Shown: positions 10,801-19,252 of the stretch, one piece after another
Layout of the letters: each line of letters starts with the position of its first letter
Numbering within the stretch: position 1 is the first letter of the stretch
Assembly (NCBI RefSeq): GCF_000281045.1
Contig: NW_008246138.1
Span: 98,734-134,878 of the forward strand
Reading direction: 5' to 3'
DNA: 36,145 nucleotides
DNA from: Saprolegnia diclina VS20
Lineage: Eukaryota > Oomycota > Saprolegniomycetes > Saprolegniales > Saprolegniaceae
Translations under genes and position numbers: made by a program
Notes under the pieces: model-generated
What the model saw: the letters and a program-made list of their open reading frames with translations, nothing else
Databases searched by the model: none
Told to the model about the DNA's origin: nothing

Positions 10801-11245
10801 TGTGGCCGACTTTATGGACATTGTCGACCCGACCAAGAGCGGGTCGGTGTCGTTTCCGGCGTTCATGCAAGCGCTCGAGAACGGTCTCTTGCTCGAAGTC
10901 GAACTGCAGTCCAAAGCGCCACCGCTCAAGCGGCTCGACAGCATCCAAGTCGTAGTGGACGCAAGCCCGCTTCTGACGCCGAGCTCGTGCGAAGTGCTGC
11001 CGCCGATGGACATTGAGATCCTTGGCGGCGTCTCGCACGCGTACGATATTTTGGACGTCGAAACATGCTCGCTCCTCGACGCAACGACGGCGATGCGGCA
11101 CTCGTTTGCATCGTGGGTGCTCGAGGCAAGACGGTTCCAGGGCCTCCCGATGGAGGAGCTCCTCCTTCTCAACAGTTTGATCAGCGGCGTGAGCGGCATC
11201 GCAACCAACCTCGCGCTCCTGGAGGAAACTACCGTGCAGCCGTAG
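7830..11245 (+). CDS. FUSC/ALMT-like membrane protein with C-terminal EF-hand pair
   Basis: Six exons (7830-7932, 7983-8467, 8524-8753, 8790-9235, 9281-9498, 9551-11245) give 1058 residues; introns are 36-56 nt and all frames join. There are two hydrophobic blocks, about residues 40-270 and 505-690, separated and followed by long helical soluble segments. This is the duplicated layout of the fusaric-acid-resistance/aluminium-activated malate transporter superfamily (FUSC, YccS, ALMT), which move organic anions. Near the C-terminus lie two EF-hand loops. The first (D877, D879, N881-G882) is canonical. The second (D920, S924-G925) is weaker. An EF-hand tail is not usual for this superfamily and suggests Ca2+ control. 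The substrate cannot be read from sequence. A decayed copy of the EF-hand tail lies at ~23075-23575 on the other strand. The gene converges on the methyltransferase 68 nt downstream. Confidence 0.75.
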
Positions 11246-11313
11246 ACTGACAACGCATAATTGATGTACACTAGTGTCATATTGTCGTATTCTGGTAGTC
11301 GAAGAGGATGCGT

Positions 11314-11991
11314 TCACTGTGGCGCGAGCTTGTACATGCGGTACGAGCGCACCGAGTCTTTTGTGGCCCCCGAGAGACAGCGCTCGTCGAGGACGTTGAG
11401 ACCTGCGGCTTGGAACGTACGCAGAAGGTCGGCTTCGTACGTGGCGGCCCCAAAGTCGATCGTCGTGAAAAACTTGAGCAGCGGTTTGCCCATCTCGACG
11501 AGGCGCGACGAGCGCGTCTGGATCGTCTGCGTGACGTAGATGTGGCCACCAGGTGCAAGGAAGAACGTGCAATGACGCAGCGCCGCCACCGGGTCCGGCA
11601 TGATCATGAGCGACGCGCTAAAGTAGACGGCGCCGTACGTTGTGGCCGGCGCAAAATCATAAATCGATGCGTGCTGGACCGAGACAGCATCTTGGCAGCC
11701 AGCGCGCGCAATGTTGGCGTGGCAGTCCGCCACGTAGTCGGCGTCATAGTCGACGCCATCGACGACAATGGCCTTCTCGCGCACGAGGTCGAGGTTCTGG
11801 AGCAGCGCCTGGCCCGTGCCTATGCCGACGTCGAGGACGCGGGCGGTGGCTGGCAGATCGTCGAGGACCGCTTTGTACCAGCCCGCCGTGAGTTGCACGA
11901 TCAGGAGATCGTAGATGCGCCCGCGAAGGAACTTGGTGCCCACAAGCAGTGCGAGCGCAACCGCTGCAGCCGTCGCAAGATGGGCTTGCAT
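11314..11991 (-). CDS. Membrane-anchored class I SAM-dependent methyltransferase
   Basis: Single exon, 225 residues from ATG 11991. The N-terminal ~20 residues are hydrophobic (a signal anchor), followed by a Rossmann methyltransferase: motif I VLDVGIGTGQ binds S-adenosylmethionine, an Asp (VDGVDYD) ends strand 2, and an acidic/aromatic motif and PGGH loop follow. The substrate is unknown; the fold resembles small-molecule and lipid methyltransferases. The frame remains open to an upstream ATG at 12063 (249 residues). I prefer 11991 because the longer version would put the polar stretch MLSGQLNL before the anchor and would overlap two TATCCGGA-type elements that seem to be promoter sites. It is divergent from the NDUFAF6-like gene, with 280 nt between the two starts. 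Confidence 0.8.
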   Translation of the reverse strand: MQAHLATAAAVALALLVGTKFLRGRIYDLLIVQLTAGWYKAVLDDLPATARVLDVGIGTGQALLQNLDLVREKAIVVDGVDYDADYVADCHANIARAGCQDAVSVQHASIYDFAPATTYGAVYFSASLMIMPDPVAALRHCTFFLAPGGHIYVTQTIQTRSSRLVEMGKPLLKFFTTIDFGAATYEADLLRTFQAAGLNVLDERCLSGATKDSVRSYRMYKLAPQ

Positions 11992-12008
11992 GATTCGACT
12001 GACGCGTA

Positions 12009-12060
12009 TCTCCGGATACGATCCGGACTCGGTTGAGGACAAGTTCAATTGTCCGGATAG
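12009..12060 (-). promoter_or_regulatory. Cluster of TCCGGAT elements upstream of the methyltransferase
   Basis: On the minus strand this segment reads CGTATCCGGA (12011-12020) and CTATCCGGAC (12051-12060), with a third partial copy at 12020-12028. The same core occurs before at least three other genes in this window. Binding by a transcription factor is inferred from recurrence and position only. Confidence 0.4.
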
Positions 12061-12222
12061 CATAACCTGGTTGGGCGAAGAGCGCAGAGGCAGCGTCGCA
12101 CTGCCGGAGCATGACCTCCAGACTCGATCTTCCTTGCGCTTTTCAGTTTGCTCATGGCTGGATGGCTTGACAGACCTGTTCTTCGTCTGGTCGAGGCGGC
12201 TCTGGTCGTGGGGCTACTGCAG

Positions 12223-12249
12223 CGTATCCGGATGGTGAACGATTGGCCA
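12223..12249 (+). promoter_or_regulatory. CGTATCCGGATGG plus GATTGGCCA promoter elements of NDUFAF6-like gene
   Basis: CGTATCCGGATGG (12223-12235) and an inverted CCAAT-type box GATTGGCCA (12241-12249) lie 23-49 nt before the ATG. Both motifs recur near the starts of other genes here, in the same orientation relative to the gene in several cases. A promoter role is inference. Confidence 0.4.
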
Positions 12250-12271
12250 AAAGTATGATCCATTTTGCATC

Positions 12272-13458
12272 ATGATGCTTCGAGGACTTCAGCGGCGCTC
12301 CATCTCGTCCGAGGCCATGGGCCTGCGCGACAGCGTGCGGTAATGGAGACTCCAATGCAGGACAACGGGCTCTATGTGCGTACGCTAGCAACTTCGACTA
12401 TGACAACTTCCTCTGCGCGCTCCTGCTGCCGTCCAAGGCGCAAGACGCGTACTTTGCCCTCGTGCGACGCCGTCTCGCCGCGTCGCCGCAGGTGGCTCAT
12501 AGCATCCTCGTAGCGCGCGTTCAACATTGAGATCGCCAAGATCAAGGACTCGGTGCGCACTAACCCGGGCGCGGGCCGCATGCGCATCCATTGGTGGCGC
12601 CAGCGCATCCACGACATCTACACGAGCCCCAAGCCCGTGAAGGACCACTTCCTCCTTGCCGAGCTGCAGTCGGCCATCCAGCGCCACAACCTCACGCAGC
12701 GCTGGTTCGATCGCATCCTCGAAGCGCGTGTACGTGCCGCGTCTTGCACAGCGCTTGCCCACCATTGCGATGTAGGAACTCGACCTTGAGATGGACCAGC
12801 CCGAGACGCTCTTGCAGCTCGAGCACTACGCCGAAAAGACGGCGTCGTCGCTGCTCTACTTGGCGCTCGAGTGCGTTGACGTCCGCGATGACACGGCCGA
12901 CGTGGCTGCGCAGTACGCTTGCCGTCGTCCTCGTCGTCCTTTCTCATGACGTCGCTGCTAGGCATGCCGGCATGGCCGTGGGCATGACCACGCTGCTTCG
13001 CGGTACCGTGTTCCACGCCAAGCACAACCACGTGTACCTCCCGAAAGCCGTCTTGGAAAAGGTGGGTTGCAGAGGCACATGAGGCGCTGACGTCGGTACT
13101 AGCACGGGCTGGAAGCGTACGACGTGTTACAAGGCCTCGGCGACGACCCCGCGCTCGGCGCCAAGTGCGCGCCGGCGGCCTTTGACGTGGCCTGTACGGC
13201 GCTCAACCATCTGCGCTCGGCGCGCGACCTCAAGGGGTCGCTGCCCAAGGCGGCTGTCCCCGTCTTTTACGCGACGGTGCGAGTCTGATGGGCTTGTGAT
13301 CGTGTCGGCAACGTCCTCTGGAATAGGTGCCGACGCAGCTGTTCTTGGACAAGCTCGAGGCGACCAACTTCAACCTCTTTGACGAGACACTGCACGAGAG
13401 CCGGCCGCAGAAGCTTCAGCTCCAGCTGCTCAAGCACTCGGTGTTCCGGTACTTTTAG
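12272..13458 (+). CDS. NDUFAF6: NDUFAF6-like complex I assembly factor (squalene/phytoene synthase fold)
   Basis: Seven exons (12272-12339, 12389-12461, 12514-12729, 12776-12912, 12962-13061, 13103-13276, 13327-13458) give 299 residues; introns are 41-52 nt. The protein aligns by eye with NDUFAF6/C8orf38 along its length: FDYDNFLCALLLP near the start, then FALRAFNIEIAKIKDSV, the RMRIHWWRQRIHDIY helix, LEHYAEKTASSLLYLALE, and LLRGTVFHAKHNHVYLP. The fold is that of trans-isoprenyl diphosphate synthases, but the Asp-rich substrate motifs are not conserved, as known for this family, so it is a chaperone-like assembly factor for respiratory complex I in mitochondria. The basic first ~20 residues (MLRGLQRRSISS) fit a mitochondrial presequence. 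The first exon boundary is the least certain. Confidence 0.85.
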
Positions 13459-13498
13459 ATCTCGGATTACAATAATAGGAACAAAGGAGGATGTGTGC

Positions 13499-14368
13499 TT
13501 ATTGCTTGCGGGGCTTCTTGGCCGCGGTCTCGGGCGACGCCTTGTTGTTGTTGTTGCTGTTGGTGGTGGTGGAGCGGCCATCGCCCTTGGGTGCCGACGG
13601 CGGTGCGCTCGCGTAGTTCTTCTTCTCGAGCGCAGCGAGCTGGCCCTGCAGCTGCTCCCGCTTGAGCTTGACGCGGTTCTCAAACTCAAAGCCACTTTTA
13701 AAGTAGTCGAGGCGTGACGGCGCAGCGATGTGGAGGAGCTCTTCTTCGATCGCCGAGGCCTAGAGACGAGGCGTGAGTGGTTGCATACGGGGTGTAGGTA
13801 TGGGCTACCGCTTGCAACAGCTCTTCGTACGTCTTGCAAGTACTTGTATACGCGTCTTGGATCTTGGATCGCACGGCTTGACGCTCCTCGATCGTCAGAT
13901 ACGTGCGCCAGTCCTGCGGTGGCGGGCCCGACGACGATGTTAGTTGCGATCGCGAGGGCGCGGCGGCGCTAGGTTGCGGGTTGACGGGCGCCGTGCTCAT
14001 GCGAAATCTGGAGACACAGATTAAGCCCGGAATTGGCGCGGGCACAGTGCTTACGAGATGGGCGGCTGGCGGTTGTATGCAGCGGAGGCCGTGACGGCGC
14101 GCGTCATTGGCGGTGGTCCTACGACCGACGGCGCATGGCTGTGGTTGCTGTAGCCGACGTGGGGTCCAGGGTACGCGTGGGGCATGGACGCATGGCCGTG
14201 GGACGGCGGCGGCTCGTGGCGATGGCCGTGGCGTGGCGACCGGTCGCCCGTCGCTAGCTGGCTGAGCGACGCGGCAGCGTTCATGCTCATGTGACTCGAT
14301 GGCATCGACGGCGGAACGTTCCCGCCCGAGAGCGTCCGCTTTAAGGAAGGAATTGTTACGTGGCTCAT
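13499..14368 (-). CDS. Small KIX-domain protein (MED15-like)
   Basis: Three exons (14368-14055, 14007-13809, 13759-13499) give 257 residues. The first ~115 residues are low-complexity (His, Pro, Ser, Met). A KIX-like three-helix segment follows at about 130-195: DWRTYLTIEERQAVRSKI, then EEL and AIEEELLHIA, then SRLDYFKSGFEFENRVK. This matches the KIX pattern of Mediator subunit 15 (W-R, E-R-x-x-V-x-x-K-I, E-E, A-x-S-x-x-D-Y). KIX domains bind activation domains of transcription factors. The C-terminus is a coiled segment and an Asn-rich basic tail ending in KKPRKQ, which could act as a nuclear signal. The protein is far shorter than metazoan or fungal MED15, so it may be a reduced Mediator tail subunit or a stand-alone coactivator. 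Confidence 0.7.
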
Positions 14369-14611
14369 GCCGCCGTCGAGTCTCTTCCTCGACTGCTCCG
14401 CCCGAATGAGCGGTCTGCGAGCTCCACATACAAAACCCAAGTCGATCTTTCGCCGGATAAACTGTGGTATCCGAAAACTCGCGTTCGCAGAAAGTTCCGG
14501 TTTGGCGCGCGCCGCGTCAACGCAAGTAATTTCGGCAAGTGCCACGTTTAAAGCCGGAACTTGGAGTGGGAGCTGCAGGCAAGCTCGCAAATACGTGGTC
14601 GCTGCTGAAAG

Positions 14612-15483
14612 CTACGGTGCAGCACAGCTTGCTAACAATGCTCGGGCCTGAGTCCTGTACTTGGTTTGAAACAATTGCTTCTTCATACATTCCTTCGCGA
14701 TTTTCTCCTGTTTGGTCTGCTTCAGGCTCTCAACCACATACCGCTCTGGTAGATTTGACTGATGGCAAAGTACGCCAGCGATGCTATGCTCATTCAAAAG
14801 ACTCTGATATTTGATGAATCTGCGTACTACGAGTTGTACAAGCACACATCAAGCGGGTTGCTAAAGGCTATGGTAAACGCGTGCTCCATCTGGCGCTCCA
14901 ATGCAAGAACGCGAGCGCTCTCGTGTTCGGGTTGCCACGTTCGTTGCCCGAGTGCACCGACGCTAAGTTCGTAGAGGAGAGGACTTGGCTCTGGCGTCAT
15001 GACTCGCGAAGCGCGTCGGTCCTTCTTACTCCGGTTGGACTTGGCCCCTTTGGTGGTTGCACGACGCACGGCCTGCTTGCGGGCAAAGTGCTCGGCCCAC
15101 TCGTCGTTGAGTACAAACCCGTATTCATACTCGCTGTCCGAGTCGTCACCCTGCTCGCTTTGGGCAAGCATTGCTGGCTCGAGCGGTTGGCTGTAGTAGT
15201 TGGCAGAGGGCGTAGCTGTATACTGGTGCGATGGTGGAGTACGATGGTGCTGCAGGCGCGAGGGAGCATGACGCTGCTGCGGTGGACGATGCCTGTGGCG
15301 CGCGTCAAGCATCGGGTCGTAGAGCCGGGGCGCGGCAGGCGGCATGTGCATCGAATGGACGCGGAAGGCTGGTGTGAGCCATGTAGTCGACTGCGCCGGT
15401 ATGGTTGGCCATGCTTCGCAGAACGGGAACGGCGGCGGGATCCCGAGGATCGCGCTGGTCTTGTTGTCTAGCGGCCCATTCAT
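14612..15483 (-). CDS. Unknown disordered protein with acidic centre and basic C-terminus
   Basis: Two exons (15483-14848 and 14803-14612) joined by a 44-nt GT-AG intron in phase 0 give 275 residues. Without the intron the frame stops shortly after the acidic region. The second exon reads as coherent coding sequence (SLLNEHSIAGVLCHQ and a Lys-rich helix). The first ~100 residues are rich in Pro, His, Arg and Gln. A short acidic/Tyr patch (DDSDSEYEYGF) and a basic Lys/Arg block follow, then an amphipathic helix. I recognise no family. It is divergent from BCCIP with 153 nt between starts. A second in-frame ATG lies 15 nt upstream (15498). Confidence 0.6.
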
Positions 15484-15536
15484 CGTGGATCGTAACAAAT
15501 GTCAGGCCTGTTATAACAGCATGATTATCCGTTGGT

Positions 15537-15546
15537 CATCCGGATG
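15537..15546. promoter_or_regulatory. Palindromic CATCCGGATG element
   Basis: A perfect 10-nt palindrome lies between the divergent unknown gene (-) and BCCIP (+). It shares the ATCCGGAT core with elements at 12223 and 18269. A regulatory role is inferred from recurrence only. Confidence 0.35.
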
Positions 15547-15636
15547 TCCTCTGCCACGACGATATCAAGTGTGAGAGGTCGTGCCAGGAGTTCGCCACCA
15601 ATTATCACTCCATTTCAAGCAGCAAGCAGCAGCAAC

Positions 15637-16470
15637 ATGAGCAAGCGCCAGCTCGACGCGGACGTGAACGATAGCATGGGCGAGTCCTCGGACGACGAGA
15701 ACCTGACGCTGGGCGCCAACGGCGACGCCAACGAGGTCGTCGAGGTCGACTTTGTCTTTACGGACCCGTGCGAGGCCAACTTCCACTCGGTGAAGCAGCA
15801 CTTGATCCAGTTCCTGCCCGCGTCCAAGCTCGATGCATCCAACTTGGCCAACATCATTGTCGGCCAAGTCACCGTGGGCACGATTGTCTGCAACGAAGGC
15901 GAGACCGACGCCTTTGGCCTCATCACGGCCCTGAGCTTGAAGCGGTACGAGGCCGAGCCGTCGATCCAGCAGCTCATGTCGCTCGTGATCTCCAAGTGCC
16001 CGGACGCAAGCAAGCCGCGCCTCGACCAGATTCTCTCGACCAACAACGTCGGTCTTGTCGTCTCGCGGCGTATGATCAACCTTCCGTACCAGCTCGTGCC
16101 CCACATGCACGACGCGCTGCAAAAGGACATTGACTGGGCGATCGAGAACGAGGCAACGCCGGAGCTCAAGAACTCGTACAAGTTTGACTACTTCCTCATG
16201 CTCGCGGGCGTCCAGGTCGAGAAGGCGGCAAAGAAGGCGCCTGCGGGCAAGAAGGCCAAGGCGGCGGCGTACACGGACCCTGCGATCAAGACGTACGACA
16301 ACTTTGAAGACGAGTTCCTGGAGCAGGAGGCCGACGTGGCGTTTTCGTTTCCCGTCGAGAACGTGCTCAAGGAGGGCGCGGGTATCCAAACCGAGGTCTC
16401 GGTCTTCCTCATCAAGCGCCAGAAGCACAACGCGTCGCTGGCCAGCATTTCCGAGATGCTTAATGTTTAA
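15637..16470 (+). CDS. BCCIP: BCCIP/Bcp1 family protein
   Basis: Single exon, 277 residues, close to yeast Bcp1 and somewhat shorter than human BCCIP. An acidic N-terminus (ESSDDENLTL) precedes the conserved core: VDFVFTDPCEANFHSVK, the IVGQVTVGTIV segment, FGLITALSLKRYE, and LLV/VSRRMINLPYQLVPHMH. A basic Lys/Ala insertion (KKAPAGKKAK) follows, then EEDEF- and FPVE-type C-terminal blocks ending in VFLIKR. Family members have a GNAT-like fold without acetyltransferase activity. They act in nuclear export and chaperoning of the ribosomal protein Rpl23/uL14, with BRCA2/p21 roles in animals. ATG 15637 is the first methionine that keeps the acidic N-terminus. The next gene (-) converges, with its stop 30 nt downstream. 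Confidence 0.9.
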   Translation: MSKRQLDADVNDSMGESSDDENLTLGANGDANEVVEVDFVFTDPCEANFHSVKQHLIQFLPASKLDASNLANIIVGQVTVGTIVCNEGETDAFGLITALSLKRYEAEPSIQQLMSLVISKCPDASKPRLDQILSTNNVGLVVSRRMINLPYQLVPHMHDALQKDIDWAIENEATPELKNSYKFDYFLMLAGVQVEKAAKKAPAGKKAKAAAYTDPAIKTYDNFEDEFLEQEADVAFSFPVENVLKEGAGIQTEVSVFLIKRQKHNASLASISEMLNV

Positions 16471-16500
16471 CTGTACTCTCGACCACGAGAAACCCTCTGT

Positions 16501-17901
16501 CTAGTCGTCCAGTGCCCGCGCCATCCACGCTGTGGCGACACCCAGCGAATTTTTTAAAGCCCGCAGCTCCTTCTCCTCCTCGGGCCGCAAAAACCGACCG
16601 CTGAGCGGCGCCGGTGGTGGGCGGTTGTTATCTTCGCGGCAAACACTAGGAGCATCATCAGTGCTAGTAGTGTTCTACGGCCATAGGAATCGAACCCTTG
16701 GTCCCATTTGGATGCATGGGTCCGCTGCGGTGACAGTGGCGCTTTGGGCCAAGGCGTCGTCAGCGGTTCTCGCTTCAGTGGTGTTGGGACCTGCGTCAAT
16801 TTGCGCACGCGAGCGAGCATGTCGGGCGAGCACGCCGCGAGCTTGGCTTCCACCCGCTTGTGCAGCATCGTGGGTACCAGTGGCGGCAAGGTGCGGAGAC
16901 CGTGCGGAAGATCGCGGACGCTTGGCCCGGGCTTGCTGTTTGGTAATAATTAGAGACGACCAATCCGAAACAAATCGTACGCGGCGAACTTTGGGAAGCG
17001 CACATGAGGCAATTGGCGTGGAGGGAGCTTGGGAAGCTGCAGCGGTCGCACCGCCTGCTCGACTTGATGCTGGAGCTCACTGGTTAACGTAGCCAGGCGC
17101 TCGTTGGCCTAAGTGCGTGTGAGGAATGCCTTGAAGCGATATAAAGCGATACTTGGTGCTGCTCGGCAGCGATCGTTGCTGCCAACGTGCGTCGAAGCTG
17201 CTCCAGCTGATGCTGAAAATCACTCTCAAAACGGTTCAGTGCCTCCTTGGCGCTCTACCGTCGACGACATCCTGAGAAACAAATAATAGGGAAGGAAAGC
17301 ATACCGCCTGATGCTCATAGATACTATGGTGCAATGCCTTGCTCTCGATCGACTGGCAGCGCACGAGCTCTTTGAGCGCCATAGCAAGATGGTCCGCCGA
17401 CGGGCGTGGCAAGGTCGCTGCAAAGCTCTCGAGCTGCGTCTTGTGCGCGTCGATGGACACGTCGGCGCGACCGCCTTGGGGCGAGCAGAGTCGGTGGACC
17501 TTGAAAATTGCTTCCGAGAGCTGTTTTGCGCGCCTTTCTACCAATGCTTCCATGACATCGCGAATGGCGTCGTTGTTTATACCTGCGTTGGCGTCGACTT
17601 CGTGCTCTATTTGGTTCCCGAAGAGCTGCTTGAAGTCGTCCGCCGAGTCGTCTTCCGACGTTGTCGTCTCATTCGACGGTCGCACGAGCTTGGTAGAGAC
17701 TACGATTGGCTCGGACTTGCGGCGGGCATCATCCTTTCGCGGTGGAGGCAATGGGAGGTCGATCGCCGATCGCCGACGTTGGGGCTCGAGTTGCGGTCGA
17801 CTAAGAAAGATTTCTCGAACGCGGCGAAGCTTTTGACGAGGGTACTCGGCGCCCTTGGCCCCAAAGAGGATGTCTTCGCTGTCCGAGTCGTCGTCGCTCA
17901 T
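16501..17901 (-). CDS. Unknown acidic/coiled-coil protein, five exons
   Basis: Exons 17901-17305, 17254-17153, 17108-16981, 16935-16679 and 16631-16501 give 404 residues; introns are 44-50 nt. The N-terminus is acidic (MSDDDSDSEDILFG). A basic/Pro-rich stretch, a second acidic patch and a long helical, coiled-coil-like region (about 130-250, Gln/Glu/Leu-rich) follow. After a Pro-rich segment the protein ends in a helix, RFLRPEEEKELRALKNS to ALDD. The last exon is clearly coding in a frame reachable only by splicing. Its acceptor is GAAG rather than the usual TAG, so that junction (16632-16678) is the weakest; a longer intron from a donor near 16720 is the alternative. I recognise no family. 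It is divergent from the membrane protein at 18373. Confidence 0.6.
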
Positions 17902-18372
17902 GGCGCCTCTTCAAGATCTCGACAATTGAAGTTGGGATTTTCTCGTTTTGCACGTGTGAAATTGAAAACCCACTGGCAGTGAAAAATACACACCCACGAA
18001 ATAGTATTTCACGAGAGAAGTTTCCTTCGAAACACTGGATCTCCCTGGCACAAGCGGATTGAAGTGTCTCTAACGTATGCGCCACCAGCGCGGCTACATA
18101 GTTGCTAGTGCAATGAGCGCTCTAGGCATGACGAGCTGCGCACGCGGCGAAGTGCTCCTCCGTCATGTACACCACCACGCACTTCATATCATACACTAAA
18201 TCGCGGGCGTTAAATTCAGTCGAAGAAACGCGCGTGATTGGTCCGTTGCGATCTCACCGCTTCAAGATCGTATCCGGATGGGCCCCGAACGTATAGAAAG
18301 TCCAAGCGTTGCGAGCGCATATCCGAACAAGGGTCGATCCCACGTGTCATTTCTTAGCCGACCACAGCCGCC
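17902..18372. other. Divergent promoter region with TATCCGGAT and TGATTGG elements
   Basis: There is no coding sequence that I can support. It contains TGATTGGTCC (18235-18244) and CGTATCCGGATGGG (18269-18282), both in the orientation of the 18373 gene and matching elements found upstream of other genes in the window. Confidence 0.45.
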
Positions 18373-19224
18373 ATGGCCAAGCCCAGTCGTCGCCAGAGTC
18401 GGCGCAAGGCCTCAGCCGTCGAGAACGCCAAGCAGAGATCGGAGCCGACCAAGGTCTTGCCCCCCGCCGATGATGCTGCGCACTACATGTACCTCTACGC
18501 CGCGATGGTCGTGGTCGCGGCGACATGCGCCCGCATCGACATCGTCGCGCTTGCCGTGCCGTCGCGGTACGTGGCCTCCTGGTGGCGCTTCCTCTTTGTC
18601 ATTATCGTGTGCATCAACGTCCGGAACCACGCGGCCCTCGCACGCCGCTCGTGGCTGCTGCGATGGGCTGCCTACGTCGTTTGCAACTTTGCCGGTATGA
18701 CGGTCACCCAAACGATCCGCGGCGAGACGTTGGGCTACCTGCACAGCCTCACGCCATGGCAAGACGTCACATCTGCCGGCCTCCTCGTCGAGGCGCTGGT
18801 CGCATGGAAGCCAGCGGCGCAAGCGACGAGTCTCATGGCGCTCCGCGGTCTCTGCGGCTTCCCCGTCGCCGTCTGGAAGTGCTGGAGCGTGAGCCAACAC
18901 ATCCACTACGCGTACACTGCGTCCGTGTCCTGGGCCAAAGTAGTTCCAATGGTCACGTCCGACATGTATGCGAGTGGCATCGCCCTCGCGTGTATTGCGC
19001 ACGTCGTGAGCACGCGCTCGCTCCTGCCGACGCACCTGGCGCAGCTCCAGTGGCCACTCGAGATCGCAGCCACCGTCGCCACGAGCATCCTGATCGTGCA
19101 CATTTGGCACAGCGACGAGGCTCTGCTGCGTCCTCTCGGGTACACCGCCATGCTGCTCTTCAACATGCACAAGTTTTGCGGTGCGTCGCTGACGTACTTT
19201 AGTCGTGCGCGCAAAGTCGTTTAA
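18373..19224 (+). CDS. Multipass membrane protein, possibly TRIC-like
   Basis: Single exon, 283 residues. A basic, polar N-terminus (MAKPSRRQSRRK) precedes about seven hydrophobic segments between residues 38 and 270. Loops carry charged residues such as RGETLGYLHSLTPW, where the third or fourth segment opens. The size, segment number and a basic pair in a Leu-rich segment (LRGLCGFPVAVWKCW) resemble the layout of trimeric intracellular cation (TRIC) channels, but the diagnostic KEV motif is not there, so this is a weak suggestion. No signal peptide is evident. Shared promoter region with the divergent gene at 17901. Confidence 0.6.
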   Translation: MAKPSRRQSRRKASAVENAKQRSEPTKVLPPADDAAHYMYLYAAMVVVAATCARIDIVALAVPSRYVASWWRFLFVIIVCINVRNHAALARRSWLLRWAAYVVCNFAGMTVTQTIRGETLGYLHSLTPWQDVTSAGLLVEALVAWKPAAQATSLMALRGLCGFPVAVWKCWSVSQHIHYAYTASVSWAKVVPMVTSDMYASGIALACIAHVVSTRSLLPTHLAQLQWPLEIAATVATSILIVHIWHSDEALLRPLGYTAMLLFNMHKFCGASLTYFSRARKVV

Positions 19225-19252
19225 TCTTGATACGAACGTATTAGATATCTTT

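Noticed and set aside
10568-11572. 334-codon minus-strand frame
   Set aside because: Lies opposite the FUSC-like EF-hand exon and runs into the methyltransferase gene; composition is that of an antisense frame.
15565-16428. 287-codon minus-strand frame opposite BCCIP
   Set aside because: BCCIP on the plus strand is certain; the antisense frame is a GC-rich codon artefact.
16683-16735. tRNA-like T-loop (GGTTCGATTCC on the minus strand)
   Set aside because: The T-stem has a mismatch, no matching acceptor stem or D-arm is found ~70 nt upstream, and the sequence is coding (WDQGFDSYG).
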